This document shows positions 59,832-64,000 of a stretch of DNA of 64,000 nt, one piece after another. The DNA is taken from assembly GCA_018676675.1 (NCBI GenBank), contig JABHEG010000003.1, positions 26,951 through 90,950 on the forward strand, written 5' to 3'. Numbering within the stretch: the stretch's first letter is position 1; every line of letters begins with the position of its first letter. The position numbers were made by a program, and so were the translations under genes. Under the pieces are notes generated by a model that saw only the letters and a program-made list of their open reading frames with translations, had not been told where the DNA came from and did no database searches. This DNA is from Lentisphaerota bacterium (GTDB taxonomy: Bacteria; Verrucomicrobiota; Lentisphaeria; Oligosphaerales; JABHEG01).

Positions 59832-62800
59832 ATGGTTCATTGTTGCTTCTCTTCCAGGCTGCTTCGTGGCCTCTCCTTGAGCCTGCTGCTGGCGACGGGT
59901 GCCCGTCTGGCCGGGCAGGCCGCGGAAGAGGTATTCCAGGCAGATTTCTTCTCGCGGGAGTCGACTGAGGCCTGGGAGCTCTCGCGGGATGCCTGGACGA
60001 TTTTGGATGGTGCACTGCGCGGCAAGAGCTCGCGGGCTTCCGCCTTCGCCGTTGCGGGCGGGGCCCCCGAACTTGAAGCCCAGGTGCTTGAGATGGATGT
60101 CGTTCCCGGGAAACGTCTGGCGCCTGACGGCTGGGCTGTCACTGCGTTGTTGCTTTACCAGGACAGGGGATCTTACTGGCAGATGGCTCTGGTTGAAGGG
60201 CCTCCCCCGGAGCAGCGCCGCTACATCGAGTTTGGAGAGATGTACCGGGGGACGTGGAAAGCCAACTCCAGCGGACAGACGGCTCTGGAACGCACAGAAG
60301 CCACAGGCTCGGATGCCTCATGGGAGTACGGCCAGGCGTGTCGCCTTCGTATCACACTCACGGTAACAGGAGTGACCGGCGAGGCCATCCGTCCTGCCGA
60401 CGGGGCCGTTCTGCAACGGACAACCTTCGCCTTTGGTGCGCGTTCAGCCGTTCGTTTCGGGCGCCTGGGACTGAGGAACCTTGGTTTTGAGGTGACCACC
60501 GATCGTGCCCGCGTTGTGGCTTCCGCGCTTCCGGCAGCCAGTGAACTTGGGTTGACGATCGAGGCCGGTGAGTCAGGACGGGTAGCGATGCTCGATGACC
60601 AGCTCCCCGGCGCGCGTGAGGAGTTCACAGCCACCTATGTAGACGCATTGCGCAAGGCGGGATTCGGGGTGACGCGTCTATCCGGCGAGCAGCTCTCGGG
60701 AGCAGGCGTTCTCTCGACCCGTCGCTTCGACTGGTTGGCCATCGTGCCCTGTGCACACGTTCCCGCATCGGCGCTCTCCCGGATCAGGCGGTTCCTGCGG
60801 GGCGGAGGCCGACTCCTTGCCCTCGGTGGACGTCCCTTCTCCGAACCATGTTCCCGGGTGGATGGACGTTGGTTGAGCGCGACTGACATTCAGCGACTCG
60901 TTGCGGGAACAGCCCCCCAGCATATGCTCTTCGACTTCGAGGCGAAGGATGCATTGGCGACCTGGACGCGCAGCAGTGGATCCCCCGAGGCTCCAACCAA
61001 AGCTCGCCGAGAACCCACTGGGACCGGCACCCACGCCCTCAGGGTTGACATTCGGGGCCTCAAGGCGTGGGACACGCTTGCGGTGTCAGGGCTCGCCCAA
61101 CCGTTCCCCGGTGACCATCGGATGACCTGCTTCCGGGCCAAAGGCCACGCCCGCACGCCTGACCTGGCTGTCGAGTGGCGGGAGAACGATGGCACGCGGT
61201 GGATAGCCACCGTTCCGTTGACCACCGAGTGGCAGCAGTACGCTCTCTTGCCGAGGGAGTTTGCCCATTGGCGTGATTCTCGTTCCCCGACCGGTCGCGG
61301 CAGTGGCGGGAACTCCCTCAACCCCAAGGAAGCCGAGCAGTTGTCTTTTGGGTTGGCCTTCAGTCACACGGCCAAGATTGCCGGCGACCATACCTACTGG
61401 GTTGACGATGTCGGGACTGCTCCCATGCCATTTGACCCGGCTCTGATGGAAACCGGAGAGCCTCTGTGCCTCTCGGCATTTTCGGACGCCTACCCGTGGG
61501 AGTCGGCATCGGGGAAGGTGACTTTGGCCAGCCCAAAGGGGCATCCCCTCGTCCCGGTTGCTTTCTCCGGAGAGCTGACGGATGCTCAGGGGGAGTACGT
61601 GATCGGCTTCCCTAAGCCGCACCATGCCCGACTGGTGTCTCTGATCGGGGCGCGTGACAGGTACCGGCGTTCCCGCGGCAGTATTCTCTCGGCCCTCGTA
61701 CACCACGGCGGTCCGTACCGCGGCGGTGTTTGGTTACTCAGCGGCATCCGGAATGCGGAACTGCTCGGCTCAGCGGAGTTCGCAAACAGCGTTGCCCACA
61801 GTGCCAAACAGCTCTCGAGAGCGTCCTGCCTGGCGGATCTCAGCCTCGATCGCTTGACGTATGCACAGGGCGGGAAAGCGTCGATGGAAGTGACCGTAGG
61901 GACACGTGCCCGAGGTGTCGCACATGGGCGTGTACGTGTGCAGGTTGTGGAGGGTGACGATGCGAGTGGCGAGACCGTTTTCAAGCAGGAGCTGTCTTTG
62001 GCGCAGGCAGGGACACAGCTCGTCCGAGGAGCCTGCACCTGGGAGCTTGGCGAGTCAGACATTGGGGCATACACGGCGGTTACCGAACTGATGGATGGTG
62101 AGAAGGTCGTAGATCGGATGACCGCCGAGCTTGAGGTTGTTCCGGAGGGACTGCCCCCCGGAGCGTGCCGGCAGCCGGTGCAACTCAGCAGTGATGGGCG
62201 GCACCTCGTCTACGCTGACGGTCGACGCTTTTTCTCAATCGGCTGCAATTACACCGGCGCATTGGACACACACGGTCGGTTCTGGGAGCCGGAGCACTTC
62301 GATCCCCGCCTTCTGGAAGTGCACTTCCGGCGCTCACGTGATGCAGGAATCAACGTCTGGCGCTTTTGCGGCTGGTGTGGGTCGGCGCCTTTGGAGGCGG
62401 ATATTCTCGCGGGGGATTTCTCACGGATCGATATCTATCTGGAGTTTGCCTTGCGGTATGGCGTCTATCAGTTGCTCACTCCCCCGGGATCGTATCATCT
62501 GGACCTGTCCCGAAGGCTGCGCACATACACCGCCCTTGCCCGACACGTGCGCGGACATCCTGCGGTGCTGGGGTACGACCTGTTGAACGAGCCGGGGGTG
62601 GAGCGATTGACTGGTGTGGCTTTTCCTGAAGGAACGCGGTGTCCGACCCAGGAGTTCGACTTCCTGGGAGCCTATCCTGGGCAGTTGGGCTCCAGGAGCG
62701 AGGAGCTCCGGCAGCAGGCCCGTGACCGGAGGGTCTGGCGTCACGCACTCAGCCCGGGCATTTCTGAGGAGCAGGCGTTCAACGTGGCCTGCGCCGCATA

Positions 62801-63812
62801 TCTCTACGGTCGATGGCGCCGAGAATATGGCATCTCGTTCTCGACGTTTCCGGAGATCGACCAGGCGTGGCCGCCGTCCGATGCCTGGCGTCAAGCCATC
62901 GACGCCATAAATGGAGGGCTGGCGACGTGGGTGAATGTGCAGGCAGAGGCGTTGCGCAGGGCCGATCCCACGCACATGGTGACCGTTGGGTACAATCAAC
63001 TTTTGTCCTGCTTCCCCGGGAACAGCGGGCTGGACTTCGTTTCCCAGCATGTGTACCAGCGTCCCTACACGTTTGAGGATGTGCAGAAAAACATCACGAC
63101 CCTCGATCGCCTCCGCCATTTCTGGCCTGATAAGCCGATCACGTTCGGGGAGTTTGGGTACTCAAGCGGCGTCGAGATGCCCAATGGCGAGTTCCTGGGT
63201 GTGCAGGCCGCCTCGGTCGGCGAGATGGTGCACTGGCTGTACGCCTTGGCGAATGGGTATGATGGGTGCAAGAAATGGGTGCTGAACGACCATCCGTTGC
63301 CGTACATGCACCACTTTGGGAACTGGGCCGGCCGAGGCATCGGTACGCAGACCTACGAGGCACGCTTTGGGCTTTATGCCTACGATGGCTCCCTGATGGG
63401 ACGCCCCAAGCCGATCGCACACGCCCTACACTTTCTGCGCACGTATGTGGATCGCGCCGGGCCGGTAGGGGACGTCGACATCACTCGGGGGCGAGGCCTG
63501 ACGGCCGCCCATTACGTGTTCCGGGGGGAGAAGGCGTTGTTCATCGGCAGTGATCAGCACGACAGCCCGGAGCTCAGCTTTGCGGTCGACGGAGCCGCCA
63601 ATGTGATGTTGGATTGGGGCGATGGTACGTTACGGGTGATGGCGACGGCCGACATGCACGTGTCGGTGCTGCTGGAGGCGTTCGTGGACGGGCTGTCCAA
63701 CCAGCGTCTTCGCCTTAGTGGCAAGAATGGCGGGATCCGCCACGACGGCAAGCGGATCCGGATACGATTGTTGGCAGGCAGAGCAGTTTGCTTCCGACAT
63801 CCGAAGCGGTGA
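59832..63812 (+). CDS. Large secreted multidomain protein with GH5-like (clan GH-A) catalytic domain
   Basis: A 1326-residue protein from ATG 59832 (GGAGG upstream; the frame is open to 59505). Signal peptide LLRGLSLSLLLATGARLAGQA. Modules in order: a LamG/DUF1080-like beta domain (about 30-190); a glutamine-amidotransferase/ThuA-like fold (about 235-340; SRIRRFLRGGGRLLALGG); a carbohydrate-binding-like domain (about 365-545); a flavodoxin-like and Ig-like stretch; and a TIM barrel (about 790-1200). The barrel has acid/base Glu in YDLLNEPG (about 919) and nucleophile Glu in TFGEFGYSSG (about 1105). A beta domain ends it. It is likely an endo-acting beta-glycanase or mannanase-type enzyme outside the cytoplasm; the exact substrate is not evident. 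Confidence 0.8.
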   Translation: MVHCCFSSRLLRGLSLSLLLATGARLAGQAAEEVFQADFFSRESTEAWELSRDAWTILDGALRGKSSRASAFAVAGGAPELEAQVLEMDVVPGKRLAPDGWAVTALLLYQDRGSYWQMALVEGPPPEQRRYIEFGEMYRGTWKANSSGQTALERTEATGSDASWEYGQACRLRITLTVTGVTGEAIRPADGAVLQRTTFAFGARSAVRFGRLGLRNLGFEVTTDRARVVASALPAASELGLTIEAGESGRVAMLDDQLPGAREEFTATYVDALRKAGFGVTRLSGEQLSGAGVLSTRRFDWLAIVPCAHVPASALSRIRRFLRGGGRLLALGGRPFSEPCSRVDGRWLSATDIQRLVAGTAPQHMLFDFEAKDALATWTRSSGSPEAPTKARREPTGTGTHALRVDIRGLKAWDTLAVSGLAQPFPGDHRMTCFRAKGHARTPDLAVEWRENDGTRWIATVPLTTEWQQYALLPREFAHWRDSRSPTGRGSGGNSLNPKEAEQLSFGLAFSHTAKIAGDHTYWVDDVGTAPMPFDPALMETGEPLCLSAFSDAYPWESASGKVTLASPKGHPLVPVAFSGELTDAQGEYVIGFPKPHHARLVSLIGARDRYRRSRGSILSALVHHGGPYRGGVWLLSGIRNAELLGSAEFANSVAHSAKQLSRASCLADLSLDRLTYAQGGKASMEVTVGTRARGVAHGRVRVQVVEGDDASGETVFKQELSLAQAGTQLVRGACTWELGESDIGAYTAVTELMDGEKVVDRMTAELEVVPEGLPPGACRQPVQLSSDGRHLVYADGRRFFSIGCNYTGALDTHGRFWEPEHFDPRLLEVHFRRSRDAGINVWRFCGWCGSAPLEADILAGDFSRIDIYLEFALRYGVYQLLTPPGSYHLDLSRRLRTYTALARHVRGHPAVLGYDLLNEPGVERLTGVAFPEGTRCPTQEFDFLGAYPGQLGSRSEELRQQARDRRVWRHALSPGISEEQAFNVACAAYLYGRWRREYGISFSTFPEIDQAWPPSDAWRQAIDAINGGLATWVNVQAEALRRADPTHMVTVGYNQLLSCFPGNSGLDFVSQHVYQRPYTFEDVQKNITTLDRLRHFWPDKPITFGEFGYSSGVEMPNGEFLGVQAASVGEMVHWLYALANGYDGCKKWVLNDHPLPYMHHFGNWAGRGIGTQTYEARFGLYAYDGSLMGRPKPIAHALHFLRTYVDRAGPVGDVDITRGRGLTAAHYVFRGEKALFIGSDQHDSPELSFAVDGAANVMLDWGDGTLRVMATADMHVSVLLEAFVDGLSNQRLRLSGKNGGIRHDGKRIRIRLLAGRAVCFRHPKR

Positions 63813-64000
63813 ACAGAAACGCACGGTTCCCCGATGTCCTGTGCCTCGACAAAACCGAAGGGTATGCGTTCACGGGGCAAACGCGAGTGCCAATGACACA
63901 CCCACGTTACCCCTGAGAACAACCCAAGGAACTGACCACGGATTACACTGATTCCACGGATACCGGAAAGAGGGATTGGGAGTGTGGGCCCCTGCGGGGC
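63813..64000. other. Terminal intergenic stretch with a dispersed short motif
   Basis: No gene is visible in the last 188 bases. At 63934-63962 the sequence (ACCACGGATTACACTGATTC followed by CACGGATAC) matches a short motif commonly met in intergenic DNA of diverse bacteria, often as inverted or tandem copies. Its role is unknown. The window ends before any following gene start. Confidence 0.4.

Noticed and set aside
1..64000. CRISPR arrays, tRNA, rRNA, integrase or IS transposase genes
   Set aside because: No regularly spaced direct repeats, no tRNA-like cloverleaf with a conserved T-arm, and no DDE, tyrosine or serine recombinase motif was noticed in either strand. Reading by eye could miss a degenerate tRNA.

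Overview
This window is GC-rich chromosomal DNA from a bacterium that looks like an anaerobic or facultative glycan degrader of the PVC superphylum (Kiritimatiellota, Lentisphaerota or Planctomycetota-like). That placement is an inference from gene content: two DUF6807 (PmoA-type) proteins, several Gfo/Idh/MocA oxidoreductases (one with a Tat signal), a LacI-like/AraC hybrid regulator of XylR type, a large secreted GH5-like protein, a GH99/WbsX-type protein, a corrinoid-type UroD-family methyltransferase and a sodium-pumping decarboxylase. No rRNA, tRNA, CRISPR array, integrase or transposase was seen, so the taxonomy is not fixed by a marker gene.

Layout. 1-8.5 kb: an alkaline-phosphatase-superfamily enzyme with a UroD/MtaA-type methyltransferase, a LysM-FecR envelope protein, a secreted protein of unknown function, a frameshifted gene remnant, a GT-C-like membrane protein and an orphan ParA-type ATPase. 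8.7-14 kb: a polyphosphate operon (Ppx/GppA with HD domain, Ppk1, HD-CHAD protein) ending in a sixA stub cut off after about 16 codons. 14-17.2 kb (minus): DUF763 protein, aldo/keto reductase, Gfo/Idh/MocA oxidoreductase. 17.4-21.4 kb (minus): oadG-oadA-oadB sodium pump. 21.8-24.8 kb: FGGY sugar kinase and fucose-isomerase-like protein. 25.1-26.0 kb: Hsp33. 26-32.8 kb: sugar-nucleotide genes (UDP-glucuronate 4-epimerase type, bifunctional Fkp, two CDP-paratose-2-epimerase-like proteins).

32.9-47 kb: carbohydrate metabolism, with a GH99-like secreted protein, a damaged GH32-like gene translationally coupled to a TIM-barrel isomerase, an XylR-type regulator, and a rightward run of MocA, DUF6807-HEAT fusion, MocA and an Nramp-like transporter that lacks the canonical metal-binding motifs. 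47.2-56.7 kb (minus): a compact 12-gene run headed by an IscR-like Rrf2 regulator. It carries two complete molybdate/tungstate-type ABC transporters with three binding proteins, a MoaD/ThiS carrier, a MoeB/HesA-type E1 enzyme, a ThiS-ThiF fusion and a half-size TauE/SafE protein. This is the strongest candidate for an unusual system. 57.1-63.8 kb: second DUF6807 protein, HD hydrolase, and the GH5-like protein.

Intergenic DNA holds at least three families of palindromic repeats: a ~123-bp element with 24-bp inverted arms (two copies in opposite orientation), a 65-100 bp modular hairpin family (three copies), and REP-like hairpins partly in 74-bp tandem. They are the main signs of mobile or selfish DNA. 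Gene damage (sixA stub, GH32 frameshift, frameshifted remnant near 5.4 kb) suggests local rearrangement, or assembly error in the two frameshift cases.
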